DNA of 50,614 bases from Opitutales bacterium (GCA_024697185.1 JAILGB010000008.1:1-50614); one strand, 5' to 3'. Counted from the first letter of the stretch, positions 6,883 to 16,029 are shown. Notes: generated by a model not told the origin, from the letters alone. Program-made: numbers and translations.

Positions 6883-9800
6883 TCACCCCTTAATATATGG
6901 CACGATCACATCGTAAAACTTCCTTGTCCACTCTGCATGGAATTTTGCCATCTGAGGCCAGTCATCCTCATTTTCGATACTCACATTATCCAACTGGATA
7001 AACACCTTAGAGGCCTTAATATCATCGCCACGGTTCCACTGAAGCTCCGTGCCAAGCTTTGATTCGATTTCTGCCTTGTGCTGATAAAGATCATCAAAGG
7101 CCGCCTTATTCTCATCCTTGTCAGCTCTAGCAAATAACACCTCGGATCGCGCTGAATCGAAATTCGCTACGCAGCACAGATAAAAGCCTCCAATGCCAAA
7201 GAATCCTTTAATACAGTTGTCCGTGCTCGGATTGACATTGGTGAAAGAACCGGGATTCCCGTGTGCTTCCTGAATCTGCGTCAAAGCATAAGTCCAGTAT
7301 CGTTTCCTGATTTCAAACCTTGTCTCCGAGGATTTACCACTCAGACTCAATCGTTCACCAGCTAAAGAAAGTGCTGTTGTGATCCGGTCAAAGTGGTCGA
7401 TGATCCAGTCAAATATCTTCGGCTGCTCTACAAGATTAAAGGCGTCAGCCTTCTCCTCGATGACAATGGAGCGTGTGGCTCCGGTCGACTTGGAATAATC
7501 CCAATTCAGGCTCTCGCCAAATTCAGACTCTATCTGGTCTTTTAAATCCTTCAGGCGATTATAGGTATCCACATTGTAGGTGTAGATGCCCATCTTTATT
7601 CGCTTGCCATAAGGAATGGAGAAGAAAAGATGGTAACCATTTGCACCGATATGGACATTGTAATATGTGCGTCCGGAGGCCTTCTGCTTGGCAATATCGC
7701 CTGATCTACCATGCTCATTCGCATAGTTTACAAATGAAGTCCAGAATTGCAGTTTTTGATCTTCACCAGAACCCTCTGCGACATCTTCGGTTTCCGGAGC
7801 CGCTGCAGTCGATTCTTCCAAATCCTCCGGGATTTCGCGACCATCCTTAACAAATGAAATGCCGATCAACTTCTCCAACTGCTCCTCATCGAATTGCAAA
7901 TTCCAGCGTTCCTGCATGAAGACGAGGAGTTTTTCTGTCCTGCTGTAAATCTCAAAGGCCGTCCAGTCTGGGAGCTTGGAAACTTCTATTTCCGAATGCG
8001 AGCCGTTTTCGTATCCGCGACGTCCTGTTGTCTTGGAACGCTTCTTGTCCTCAAAGCTGTCATTCTGAAGAGCAGAGTTTACGCTCTGGCTTAACGGGAG
8101 AAGGTTTCCAAGCGCTCCCGAAAGCATCTTGATTTCGGCATTTTTAAACTGCCGGAACATATTACGCCAATAGAACTTTGTCGGCGTCTGCGGGAGTATA
8201 TGCTCAATGGACACCTTGTCTTTTTCGGATTTCGTAAACATCGACCACGTACAGAATCGATCAATGTTATTCTTTTCGGCCAGCTTGGCCTCATACTCAT
8301 AGAAGAAGTATCTCAGGCTGTTCCAATCATAATAGCCGTTTCCAGTCGAGAAGTATTTCTCAATTCTGGTGACGAAGTTCTGCGTGGCAAAATCCACATC
8401 GTTTGTGGTTCTGTCATAGATTTCCTCACAAAGCTCATCCACGTCTTTTTCTTTTACATATACCTGACGGGCAGCACGATAATAATCACTGCTGCCGTAG
8501 GAGGCATTGAAGTTTCCTAAGCGGAATGCAATAAAGATAAAGCGCTCAATAGCCTCAAGGATTTTTATCCTGCTATTTGTGGTAATATCCCTTCGACCAA
8601 TAATCGCTGTAACCAGCGGCCTAAAATGGCCAATGCCTATACGGTTAAGCCGGTCAACACGCTTTTGCTCATCTGGCGAAAGATTGACGCTCTCGAACGG
8701 GAAATAGGTGTCATACCAATACTTCGCCATATCCTTGAGGCTATTCACATAGTCCTCGATCTCTTTCGGCCGGAGCTTGGATACTTCTATGGTCTCAGGT
8801 TCTTCAACTTCAACTGGCTCAGTGTCCTCAGTATCTGTCACATCATCGCTTATAACTGATTCAGACTCTGCCTCAACAAGCACTGGCGTCTTTTCAAATA
8901 TACCCTTAGAGGAAAACTTACTCAGCAGGAACTTGATGTAATCGTCTCCACGCTTACGGGAATACCTGAAGTAGATAACCCAATGCGCACGCAGGAAATC
9001 ATCATCAGAAAGAGGAACATTCTTATTCCTTCCAAGCTGGTAGTAAACCTCTTTCCACGCATCATTAATTTTCTTACGAAGCGCAGACTTATCCTTCTCA
9101 TCAAACACCTCATCATCATAGAGTGTCGTTAGATAGATCAATCTGTTCTTCAGCAGTTCGAGGTTTGTCAGCTTCTTACCTCTGTTGTTCATGGTTTCAA
9201 AGGCCACAAACACATCGTAATCGTCGTCGATCTCATGGAGGTTGAACATCAAACGTTGTGTCAACTTTTTGTACAGAGTGTTTACTGCCTCAAGGCCATC
9301 TGCGCCGGATTCCTCGTACAACTTTCGAATGTTCTCGGCAAAGAAGTTCTTGGCGAATTTCAGGTTTTTGGTATAGTAGGTTTCGTTCACAGCGCCGGAA
9401 TACGGCTCCTCGAAAACCTTATATTTCATATATTCCGCGCTGGGATTATCAACCTCATAACCGAAGAGGTATGTTGTCACCACTCCATTAGGAGGTCTTT
9501 TCCTGCATATGTACTTTGAAACGATCTCCTCGACCGTCTCATAGCCCAGCGTAATTTCTTTATCGGACTTGTCCTTGTTTTCTTCCAGACCGCGCACAAA
9601 TCTAACGATTTCATTCAAGAGGATCACAAACGTGGTAATACGCTGCTGACCATCAACGATATGGCAAGGCTTATACCCGTTTTCCACAAGCCAGAGATCC
9701 TCACCCCAGCTTACGGTTTCCTTGCTTTTCAACGGCTTTAAAGACAGAAGACCCGTGTAATGGTAGCGATCAGACTGCAGATTCACAAGGTCATCCCAGA

Positions 9801-9906
9801 AATCCACGAGCTGCTGCTGCAACCAAGCGTAGCCTCGCTGATAGTCCGGTATCCGGAATAATCTATTTTGGAAAAGCAGCGACAACGGCTGCAGCTCATT
9901 TGCCAT
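6883..9906 (-). CDS. DUF262-DUF1524-(DUF4268)2 protein, GmrSD-like anti-phage nuclease
   Basis: 1007 residues from the ATG at 9906, chosen because GGAGGAATTACACT precedes it; the longer frame to 10002 runs through island-edge DNA. The N-terminal DUF262 domain shows IPDYQRGYAW (residues 19-28) and the signature DGQQR (85-89), which in GmrS/ParB-like domains binds and hydrolyses nucleotide. Near residue 600, IEHILPQTP followed by GNLLPLSQSVN is the DUF1524 His-Me-finger nuclease (GmrD part). The last 290 residues look like two tandem DUF4268 units: each opens with FW or YW, carries a LxxxxxEIES helix plus LxWxR-type strand, and ends in a Trp/Phe helix. GmrSD cleaves modified phage DNA; a similar single-chain role is inferred. 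There are no GGGAACG copies in 3 kb, unlike the flanking genes. The gene is the main cargo of an island bounded by direct repeats. Confidence 0.85.
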   Translation of the reverse strand: MANELQPLSLLFQNRLFRIPDYQRGYAWLQQQLVDFWDDLVNLQSDRYHYTGLLSLKPLKSKETVSWGEDLWLVENGYKPCHIVDGQQRITTFVILLNEIVRFVRGLEENKDKSDKEITLGYETVEEIVSKYICRKRPPNGVVTTYLFGYEVDNPSAEYMKYKVFEEPYSGAVNETYYTKNLKFAKNFFAENIRKLYEESGADGLEAVNTLYKKLTQRLMFNLHEIDDDYDVFVAFETMNNRGKKLTNLELLKNRLIYLTTLYDDEVFDEKDKSALRKKINDAWKEVYYQLGRNKNVPLSDDDFLRAHWVIYFRYSRKRGDDYIKFLLSKFSSKGIFEKTPVLVEAESESVISDDVTDTEDTEPVEVEEPETIEVSKLRPKEIEDYVNSLKDMAKYWYDTYFPFESVNLSPDEQKRVDRLNRIGIGHFRPLVTAIIGRRDITTNSRIKILEAIERFIFIAFRLGNFNASYGSSDYYRAARQVYVKEKDVDELCEEIYDRTTNDVDFATQNFVTRIEKYFSTGNGYYDWNSLRYFFYEYEAKLAEKNNIDRFCTWSMFTKSEKDKVSIEHILPQTPTKFYWRNMFRQFKNAEIKMLSGALGNLLPLSQSVNSALQNDSFEDKKRSKTTGRRGYENGSHSEIEVSKLPDWTAFEIYSRTEKLLVFMQERWNLQFDEEQLEKLIGISFVKDGREIPEDLEESTAAAPETEDVAEGSGEDQKLQFWTSFVNYANEHGRSGDIAKQKASGRTYYNVHIGANGYHLFFSIPYGKRIKMGIYTYNVDTYNRLKDLKDQIESEFGESLNWDYSKSTGATRSIVIEEKADAFNLVEQPKIFDWIIDHFDRITTALSLAGERLSLSGKSSETRFEIRKRYWTYALTQIQEAHGNPGSFTNVNPSTDNCIKGFFGIGGFYLCCVANFDSARSEVLFARADKDENKAAFDDLYQHKAEIESKLGTELQWNRGDDIKASKVFIQLDNVSIENEDDWPQMAKFHAEWTRKFYDVIVPYIKG

Positions 9907-9920
9907 AGTGTAATTCCTCC

Positions 9921-11297
9921 TTACCCGACAACTCCGTCCGTAGTCGAGCTCGTCTGTGTTAATTGCATGTGAGACTTTATCCCGGATAGCTGTCCGGTAC
10001 ATATCCAGTCTCTTGAACTGATTCTTTCCAAAACCGCGACATTCTCAATATGGCGCGTTTGCGGGAACAAATCAAAGGGCTGGACGGTTTTGAGGGCATA
10101 TTTGCCGCTCGCGAGCAAAAACTGCAGGTCGCGCGCCTGGGTGTCGGGACCGCAGGAAACGTAAACGATGCGCTTGGGAGCAAAGTCCAAAAGCTGCGTC
10201 AAAAACGCCTCGTCGCTGCCCTTGCGCGGCGGATCCATAATCACGGCGCACTGATCCGGCGGGAACGGGACCTGCGCGAAAATGATTTCCGACGATCCCG
10301 CGACAAATTCGCAATTCCCAATGCCGTTCCCGCGGGCGTTTTCGCGGGCGTTGACAACAGCGTCTTCGCTGACTTCGACCCCCAAGACGCGTTCAAAAGA
10401 TTTTGCCGCCGACAAGGCGAAAAGTCCGCTCCCGCAATAAGTATCGACCAAAAAGCGGCAATCGCCGTTCCCGCGGGCGGCTTCGACGCCAAAGCGGACA
10501 AAATCGGGCAAAATAAAAGGATTGTTTTGGAAAAAATCGCCCGCGACAAAATGCAAGGTCAAATCCCCGACGCGTTCGGAAACTCTGCTTTTGTGATCGG
10601 TGACGACCCCTTCGAGCGTCTCGCGTAAGAGCAATGTCGCCCCGCGCTTGAATTCCCCGCGCGCCATTTTTGCCCGCGCGCCGTCACGAACAGCCGGAAG
10701 CGCACGATTGATCGCCTCCGTCGCAATGGGACAAGCGGGAACGTCGATGATTTTTCGGGCACTGCCGGCCGCCAAAAAACCGATCGGGAAATTTTCCTCG
10801 CCCTGTCGCGGGCGTTCGAAATGCGGCGTGATTTTGGAGCGGTAAGCCCATTGTTTGGGCGACGCGAAGCACGGTTTCAGCGTTCCCGCGGGCAAATCGA
10901 TTTTGCCGATACGCGTCAAAAGTTCCTCGATTTGCCGCGTTTTCCATTCGAGTTGGGCGGCATAACTGAGATTTTGATATTGGCAGCCGCCACAACGGCC
11001 AAAAAGCGGGCATTGCGGCTCGACGCGCTGCGGCGAAGCCTTGAGAACCCGGATCAGATCGGCGCGGGAAAAGTGCTTGGAGTTGTGCCAGACGCTCGCC
11101 AGAACGCGTTCGCCGGGAAGCGCTCCCGCGACAAAGACAACCCAAGATTCGCCCGTGTCGAGCCCGATACGGCCGACGCCTTCACCGAGATTGGTCAGCG
11201 AAGAAATCTCAATTTCAATTTCCTGATGATACGCGAACGGCTCCGCCTTGAATTTTGGCGGAGCTTTGCGCGCGGGACCCGAAAAATCTGTTTTCAT
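9921..11297 (-). CDS. rlmD: 23S rRNA (uracil) methyltransferase, RlmD/RumA family, C-terminus altered by island
   Basis: 458 residues. TRAM domain at about residues 25-90. The [4Fe-4S] cysteines are C96, C102, C105 (CPLFGRCGGC) and a fourth near 186 (VPACPIA). The SAM-binding motif is LVDTYCGSGLF; the active site is MDPPRKG and YVSCGP with the catalytic Cys. It methylates a uracil C5 in 23S rRNA, or possibly tRNA (TrmA-type); RlmD-type is favoured by the Fe-S cluster. The native protein would end RHIENVAVLEKI; here the frame passes through the right repeat (ERI) and continues about 32 residues into island DNA (SSRDWICTG...) before TAA at 9921. It is last gene of the run from lpxR, 3 bp after rluD. 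Confidence 0.9.
   Translation of the reverse strand: MKTDFSGPARKAPPKFKAEPFAYHQEIEIEISSLTNLGEGVGRIGLDTGESWVVFVAGALPGERVLASVWHNSKHFSRADLIRVLKASPQRVEPQCPLFGRCGGCQYQNLSYAAQLEWKTRQIEELLTRIGKIDLPAGTLKPCFASPKQWAYRSKITPHFERPRQGEENFPIGFLAAGSARKIIDVPACPIATEAINRALPAVRDGARAKMARGEFKRGATLLLRETLEGVVTDHKSRVSERVGDLTLHFVAGDFFQNNPFILPDFVRFGVEAARGNGDCRFLVDTYCGSGLFALSAAKSFERVLGVEVSEDAVVNARENARGNGIGNCEFVAGSSEIIFAQVPFPPDQCAVIMDPPRKGSDEAFLTQLLDFAPKRIVYVSCGPDTQARDLQFLLASGKYALKTVQPFDLFPQTRHIENVAVLERISSRDWICTGQLSGIKSHMQLTQTSSTTDGVVG
10020..10062 (-). repeat. Right attachment repeat of the island, inside rlmD 3' end
   Basis: Direct repeat of 6640-6682 (38 bp exact, 43 bp with one mismatch). It encodes the last residues of the conserved RlmD core (RHIENVAVLER). 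The gene is intact across the junction but acquires a new tail. No integrase gene lies between the repeats. Confidence 0.85.
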
Positions 11298-11300
11298 CGC

Positions 11301-12254
11301 TTAATATCCGGTGATGCGCGAACCGAATTTTTCGCGCAGGAACGTGGCGAGATTTGAAAAATCTGTCGGCGGGAACGCGGTCAGGTCGAGCATTTGTCCG
11401 CTAACCGGATGTTCAAATTTCAAATGCCAGGCATGGAGCATCACTCGCGGGAGCGGCCAGCCTTCGTGACGGTGGACGACTTTGCCGTAAACGCGATCGC
11501 CCAGGATCGGATGGCCGATATGCGCCAAATGGACGCGGATCTGGTGAGTGCGTCCCGTGTGAAGCACACAACGGACGAGCGCGGCGTCCTTGCCGAATTT
11601 TTCCAAAACAAACCAATCCGTCCAAGCGGATTTGCCCTCTTCGCGGATCGCCATTTTGACGCGATTGTTGGGATCGCGGTCGATGGGCGCCTTGATCGAT
11701 CCCGCGAGGAGATCGGGCGCTTTATCGACGAGCGCGATGTATTCTTTGTGGATTTCGCGTTCTGCAAATTTTTCGACCATGGCGTGATAGGCGAAATCGC
11801 TTTTGGCGAAGACGATGAGGCCGCTGGTTTCCTTGTCGAGACGGTGCACGACGCCGGGACGGAGTTCGCCGCCCGCCATTGCCAGTTTGCCGCCGGTATG
11901 GTGGAGCAATGCGTGAACGAGGGTGTCGTCCGCCGTTCCCGCGCCGGGATGGGTGACCATGCCGGCGCTTTTGTTGATGACGATCAGGTCTTCGTCTTCA
12001 AAAAGCACATCGAGCGGGATCTCGACGGGAACGACGCCGGGACGGCTTTCTTCGGGGATTTCGACGCGAAGCTTGTCGCCGGCAGAAATTGCCGTCTTGC
12101 GCGTGAGCGCCGTTCCCGTGACTTCGTTCCTGACACAGCCGGCATCCAGCATTTTTTGCCACTGCGAGCGGGAACGGTCGGGAAAAAGTCCGGCGAGCCA
12201 CTTGTCCGCCCGCTCATTTTTTACGCCTTCCGGCACTTCAAAAAATTCACTCAT
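11301..12254 (-). CDS. rluD: 23S rRNA pseudouridine synthase, RluD family
   Basis: 317 residues from the ATG at 12254; the nine codons further upstream in frame overlap the intergenic gap and are not needed. An N-terminal S4 RNA-binding domain (about residues 5-75, RADKWLAGLFPDRSRSQWQK) is followed by the RsuA/RluA catalytic domain. The latter has GVVHRLDKETSG carrying the catalytic Asp, and later TGRTHQIRVHLAHIGHPI and GDRVYG. It isomerises specific uridines of 23S rRNA (helix 69 in E. coli RluD). Its neighbour rlmD, 3 bp away, modifies the same rRNA, so the pair forms a ribosome-modification unit. Confidence 0.93.
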   Translation of the reverse strand: MSEFFEVPEGVKNERADKWLAGLFPDRSRSQWQKMLDAGCVRNEVTGTALTRKTAISAGDKLRVEIPEESRPGVVPVEIPLDVLFEDEDLIVINKSAGMVTHPGAGTADDTLVHALLHHTGGKLAMAGGELRPGVVHRLDKETSGLIVFAKSDFAYHAMVEKFAEREIHKEYIALVDKAPDLLAGSIKAPIDRDPNNRVKMAIREEGKSAWTDWFVLEKFGKDAALVRCVLHTGRTHQIRVHLAHIGHPILGDRVYGKVVHRHEGWPLPRVMLHAWHLKFEHPVSGQMLDLTAFPPTDFSNLATFLREKFGSRITGY

Positions 12255-12271
12255 AAAAACTGCCGCCGGCC

Positions 12272-13366
12272 TCAATACCAAACGATATAAAATTCATCCT
12301 GCAGCCGCTTGAGATATTCGTCGCGTTCCTGGAAAGATTCGCTCGCGCGAATTCCGTTTTCGAGCTGTTGGCGCACATCCTTGAGGGCGGTCGTTCCCGC
12401 AGCGCGCCGGTCGTGAACCTTGAAGATGACGAACATGCGGCGGCCGCTGCCGTCAGTGAGTTCGAGCAGGTCGCTCACCTGACCGACTTCCGTCGCCTTG
12501 AGCGTCTCGACAACGGCTTCCGAAAGGTCCTCCAGTGCCGTCCAGCCGACATAGCCTCCGGCGGAACGATAGTCGTCGCGACTGTGGATTTTTGCCGTTC
12601 CCGCAAAATCATCGGGATTTTTTTTGAGCCGTGCCGTCAACATCTTGGCGGCGCGCATGACAGAGTCCTCGCCCTCGCTCGCTCCCGCAAAAATCACGAT
12701 TTGGGAATACTCCGCACTTTCGGGCTGCTTAAATTTTTTAGCCTGCTGGTGATACGCCCTGAAAACATCCATCGGCGAAACGTCGTCCGGCAAATTCTTC
12801 TGCAGCATCCAATTCACATTTTGCTCGATAACCCGTTCTTTGAGACGCTGGCGGTCGGCGAGCGGATTGCTGCCGATCTTGCGGAGATATTCCAAATATT
12901 TGCCGCGATCGCCGTCAAAATCCTCCTCGATGCGGGCGTTGACACGATCATTGAGATAATCCTCGGGAACGACGGAACCCTGATTCTCAAAGTCGCCGAC
13001 AAAAAGATACATTTCCGTATAGCGGCGCAGCGTTTCCGCAATCAGCTCGGCGTATTTTTGCTGAAACTCCTCGCCCGACTTGGTGTCGCGCCGCAGCGCC
13101 AAAACCGCCCGCGCCGTTTCCCGGCGCACATCGTCCGCCGAGACCAGTTTGCTATCGATGATCGCTCGCGGGAACTCGCGGTTGCCCACTTTAAACTCGA
13201 GGGCTTCACGCTCCGCACGACTGAGCGATTCGATTTGCCCGCGCGAGATCTTGGCATGCACCAATTCCTCCGGCGTCGCCGCAAAAAGCGCCGTTCCCGC
13301 CAAGGAGAAAACAAGCCCCGCGGGAACAAAAATCTTTGCCGCCTTCAGAAAATTCATCCTCCTCAT
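12272..13366 (-). CDS. Periplasmic parvulin-type peptidyl-prolyl isomerase (SurA/PpiC-like)
   Basis: About 364 residues. Two starts are possible: ATG at 13366 (MRRMNFLKAAK...) or the internal ATG at 13357. I keep the first for its two arginines before the hydrophobic signal segment IFVPAGLVFSLAGTALFAA; the AGGAGG between them would sit too close to serve the second. A helical N-domain (chaperone-like) is followed at about residues 215-320 by the parvulin/rotamase core: SAEYSQIVIFA, GYVGWTALEDLSEAVVETL and VFIVFKVHDR-type strands. Such proteins assist outer-membrane protein folding. The C-terminal helix is short and ends EFYIVWY. It is fourth gene in the lpxR-rlmD run. Confidence 0.82.
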   Translation of the reverse strand: MRRMNFLKAAKIFVPAGLVFSLAGTALFAATPEELVHAKISRGQIESLSRAEREALEFKVGNREFPRAIIDSKLVSADDVRRETARAVLALRRDTKSGEEFQQKYAELIAETLRRYTEMYLFVGDFENQGSVVPEDYLNDRVNARIEEDFDGDRGKYLEYLRKIGSNPLADRQRLKERVIEQNVNWMLQKNLPDDVSPMDVFRAYHQQAKKFKQPESAEYSQIVIFAGASEGEDSVMRAAKMLTARLKKNPDDFAGTAKIHSRDDYRSAGGYVGWTALEDLSEAVVETLKATEVGQVSDLLELTDGSGRRMFVIFKVHDRRAAGTTALKDVRQQLENGIRASESFQERDEYLKRLQDEFYIVWY

Positions 13367-13419
13367 TATAACGAAAAATTTTGCGTTCCCGCAAGGCGTC
13401 AAATCGCCCCCTTGCGCTT

Positions 13420-14400
13420 TTATGCCGCGCGGCGTTCCCGCCAGCGGTCATAGGCACGAAAAACGCTCGCGATAATCGTGCCCGAGATGCTGTGCCAAAC
13501 GCAGGAAATCGCACAGGGCAGAACGGCGAGCGGGAACGACGCCGCAAAAAAATTCGACGCCAAAACTGTCCCCAGACCGGCGTTCTGCATTCCGACCTCG
13601 ATGGAAATCGTGCGTTTTTTTGCCGTCGGGAAACGACAGGCGACGCCGACAATCCAACCGAACAGATAGCCGAGCGCGTTGTGACAAAACGCCACCGCAA
13701 ACGCGAGCCCGAAAAGCGCCAGACCGCCCGCGAGCAAATGCGCCTGCACAGCCGCAATCACTCCGCCGACGATCAAAGAAAGGCAGATAACGCTCACGCC
13801 GGGCATCAAAGCCTGGATCGTGCCGAAGCAGCGGCGTTTTGAAAATGCATAATTCAACAAACAACCCAAGCCCACGGGAACGACCGTCACCGTCAAAATA
13901 TTGAAGAACATCGGCCAAAAGTCAATTGCGACAATCGTTCCCGCGAGATCTTGCATCAGCCAAGGCGTCATCGCCGGCGCCAAAAGCGTCGAAACGCAGG
14001 TCATCCCCACCGAAAACGCCACATCGCCGCGACAAAGATAAGCCATAATATTGCTCGAAACACCGCCCGGACAACAGCCGACAAGCATCAGCCCCAAAGC
14101 CAGCGCCGGCTCCAAACCGAAAACTCGCACCAAAATCCAAGCCAGACCCGGCATAATCACAAACTGCGCCGCCGCTCCCGCCAAAAAATCCCACGGACGA
14201 CGCGCCACCACCGCAAAATCACGCATCGAAAGCGTCAAGCCCATCGTCAGCATGATAACACCCAAAATCAAGGTTTGAACATTGCCGTGAACCCAGGAAA
14301 AAAGCGCGGGAACGCAAAATCCCAAAAGCGTCACCGCCGTCACGACCGGCGTCGCAAAATCCGCCAGAGACTTGCTCAAAAATTTTAAAAACGAAACCAT
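13420..14400 (-). CDS. BASS-family sodium-dependent transporter
   Basis: 326 residues from the ATG at 14400, which has the strong ribosome-binding site GGGAGGGAGAAAAA; the longer upstream frame is an arginine-rich shadow over tsaB. About ten hydrophobic helices. Bile acid:sodium symporter family landmarks are LMLVGCCPGGVSSNIMAYLCRGD (opening of the crossover region) and EVGMQNAGLGTVLA, which form the two discontinuous helices at the sodium and substrate site. The substrate could be a bile acid, pantoate, pyruvate or another organic anion and cannot be told. Inner membrane. Placed between tsaB and the parvulin gene. Confidence 0.9.
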   Translation of the reverse strand: MVSFLKFLSKSLADFATPVVTAVTLLGFCVPALFSWVHGNVQTLILGVIMLTMGLTLSMRDFAVVARRPWDFLAGAAAQFVIMPGLAWILVRVFGLEPALALGLMLVGCCPGGVSSNIMAYLCRGDVAFSVGMTCVSTLLAPAMTPWLMQDLAGTIVAIDFWPMFFNILTVTVVPVGLGCLLNYAFSKRRCFGTIQALMPGVSVICLSLIVGGVIAAVQAHLLAGGLALFGLAFAVAFCHNALGYLFGWIVGVACRFPTAKKRTISIEVGMQNAGLGTVLASNFFAASFPLAVLPCAISCVWHSISGTIIASVFRAYDRWRERRAA

Positions 14401-14419
14401 TTTTTCTCCCTCCCGAAAA

Positions 14420-15094
14420 TCATGCGCCGCGATGCCTGCCGGGCGTCCATTTGGCATACGTCGCCGCCGAAGCCGTATTGATCGCATCCGGCAAAGCGCC
14501 GCAATCGCGCAAAAGTTCCGGACAGTCTGCAAAAACCGCCGGATCCGCCCGCAAAAGTTCCAAGGGATCAATCGGCGTTCCCGCCAAGGGGAAAACCGCC
14601 CGGCGCTGCGGCAAGACAAAAACCTGTTCCGGCAAAGCGGACAATTCCTCCGTCTTCAACTCCAAAAAATGTTCCGCGGGAACGCCGTTTTCATCCGCCG
14701 CCAGCACATTCCAACAGTTCATCCGCGACTCCGCGACAACGGCAAAAGGCGCGTTCCCGCCGGCATTCAACCCCGCACGCAAAATCAAACGCGCCGCCAA
14801 AGAAAGACTTTGAAACGCCAAAACCGGACGTTCCCGCAAAACCGCCGCGGCGCGAATCGCCATCGCCGCAATGCGAATCCCCAAAATCGAACCCGGACCC
14901 TCGCAAAACAAAAAACCGTTCCCGCCAAAACCGGGAGCCGCCGACGCGACCGCCGCAAAAAGCCCTTCAAGCGCGGGACGGCGGTCGATCTCAAAACATT
15001 TCCAAGCCCGACCTGTCGCATCCAGCGTTCCCGCCGCCACGCCCTGCGGACAGGACGCATCCAGCAAAACAAAATCCCCGAGATCCCTTTTCAT
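14420..15094 (-). CDS. tsaB: TsaB-like tRNA threonylcarbamoyladenosine protein
   Basis: 224 residues from the ATG at 15094, which overlaps the TGA of lpxR (TGATG), so translation is probably coupled. The fold is ASKHA-like. The best landmark is FCEGPGSILGIRIAAM, which matches the GPGSFTGLRIG motif of TsaB, followed by a helix as in the family. TsaB pairs with TsaD and TsaE to make t6A37 on ANN-decoding tRNAs; it has no activity alone. The N-terminus (VLLDASCPQGVAAG) is shorter and less conserved than usual and no other tsa genes are nearby, so the assignment is moderate. Confidence 0.65.
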   Translation of the reverse strand: MKRDLGDFVLLDASCPQGVAAGTLDATGRAWKCFEIDRRPALEGLFAAVASAAPGFGGNGFLFCEGPGSILGIRIAAMAIRAAAVLRERPVLAFQSLSLAARLILRAGLNAGGNAPFAVVAESRMNCWNVLAADENGVPAEHFLELKTEELSALPEQVFVLPQRRAVFPLAGTPIDPLELLRADPAVFADCPELLRDCGALPDAINTASAATYAKWTPGRHRGA

Positions 15095-16029
15095 CAAAAC
15101 ACAAACGAAAGCCGCGCCCCCGTATAGGCGAAATAAAGATGATCCGCCGAGACGAAATCCTTGCGGCGGAAATGTTCGCCGACCGTCAACAGATAACGTT
15201 CGCCAAAAAGCACCGCAACTCCGAACGAAAGTTCAAAACTGAACGGATAGGGCGTAATGCCGGTATCGTCCCGGAAATCGCGCAGCATCTCACCGCCTAG
15301 CGTCACATCGTAGGCGACCGCATCGACATGAAAATCGACAAAGGCGTAATAATAATTTTTTGTCTCCGCAGGAACAAAAACCGACGCCGTTGTATAGCGC
15401 ATCGAACGGTAGCCCAGATCCCTAGGAAGATTTTTGCCCCAGCGCCATTGGACACCGAGAGACGCCACATCGCGAACCGTGCCGAGCGAAAGATATTGCC
15501 GTGTGAGCAAATCGCTCGCGTAGCCGTCGCCGGGCGTTCCCGCCAGCACAAAACGCTGACCGAGCTCCAGCTGCAAATTGATGCCCGGCTGGTCGCGCAC
15601 CTGACTGCCCCAACCGCTCAGCGGAGCCTCGCCGATCAGATTGTGATAATCGCGCTGCGTGCCGTGAGCACCCGAAGACGGACCGATAACACCCGCCTGA
15701 AGCTCCACGGAAAAATAACGATCGGGCGCAAAAAATTCCGTCAGACCGCCAGACAGATAAAGATAGCCGCAATACGGATGATCCCCGCGCGGCGCGGCGA
15801 GAGTGTTGTGGTTCGCCGGAGAATAAATTTCCTGACCGAAACTCGCGAAATAAGTCCTGCCGGAATTTTTTTCATCGGCAAAACTGAACGAACAACGCGT
15901 GTGATTGGTGTAATATTTGTCGGACCAGCGAAAATCGTTGTCATCCCAAATGCTAAAAACCGAAGACGCCGAAAACGCAGGAATCATCGTTCCCGCCGAC
16001 AAAAAAAGCACCGGTAAAAATTTTCGCAT
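15094..16029 (-). CDS. lpxR: Outer-membrane lipid A 3-O-deacylase, LpxR family
   Basis: 311 residues. Signal peptide MRKFLPVLFLSAGTMIPAFSA. The mature part has alternating beta-barrel strands and ends in the aromatic LSFVF typical of outer-membrane proteins. LpxR/DUF2219 landmarks: DNDFRWSDKYYTNH near the N-terminus, YSPANHN, HPYCGYLYLSGG, GVIGPSSGAHGTQRDYHNL (with the catalytic-region Gln/His) and GWGSQVRDQPGINLQLE. LpxR removes the 3'-acyloxyacyl group of lipid A in a calcium-dependent way, lowering immune recognition. Its presence argues for an LPS-bearing outer membrane. First gene of the minus-strand run down to rlmD. Confidence 0.88.
   Translation of the reverse strand: MRKFLPVLFLSAGTMIPAFSASSVFSIWDDNDFRWSDKYYTNHTRCSFSFADEKNSGRTYFASFGQEIYSPANHNTLAAPRGDHPYCGYLYLSGGLTEFFAPDRYFSVELQAGVIGPSSGAHGTQRDYHNLIGEAPLSGWGSQVRDQPGINLQLELGQRFVLAGTPGDGYASDLLTRQYLSLGTVRDVASLGVQWRWGKNLPRDLGYRSMRYTTASVFVPAETKNYYYAFVDFHVDAVAYDVTLGGEMLRDFRDDTGITPYPFSFELSFGVAVLFGERYLLTVGEHFRRKDFVSADHLYFAYTGARLSFVF

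Noticed and set aside
9907-10002. Start of the DUF262 protein at 10002
   Set aside because: The extra 32 residues have no family similarity, and a strong GGAGG site precedes the ATG at 9906.
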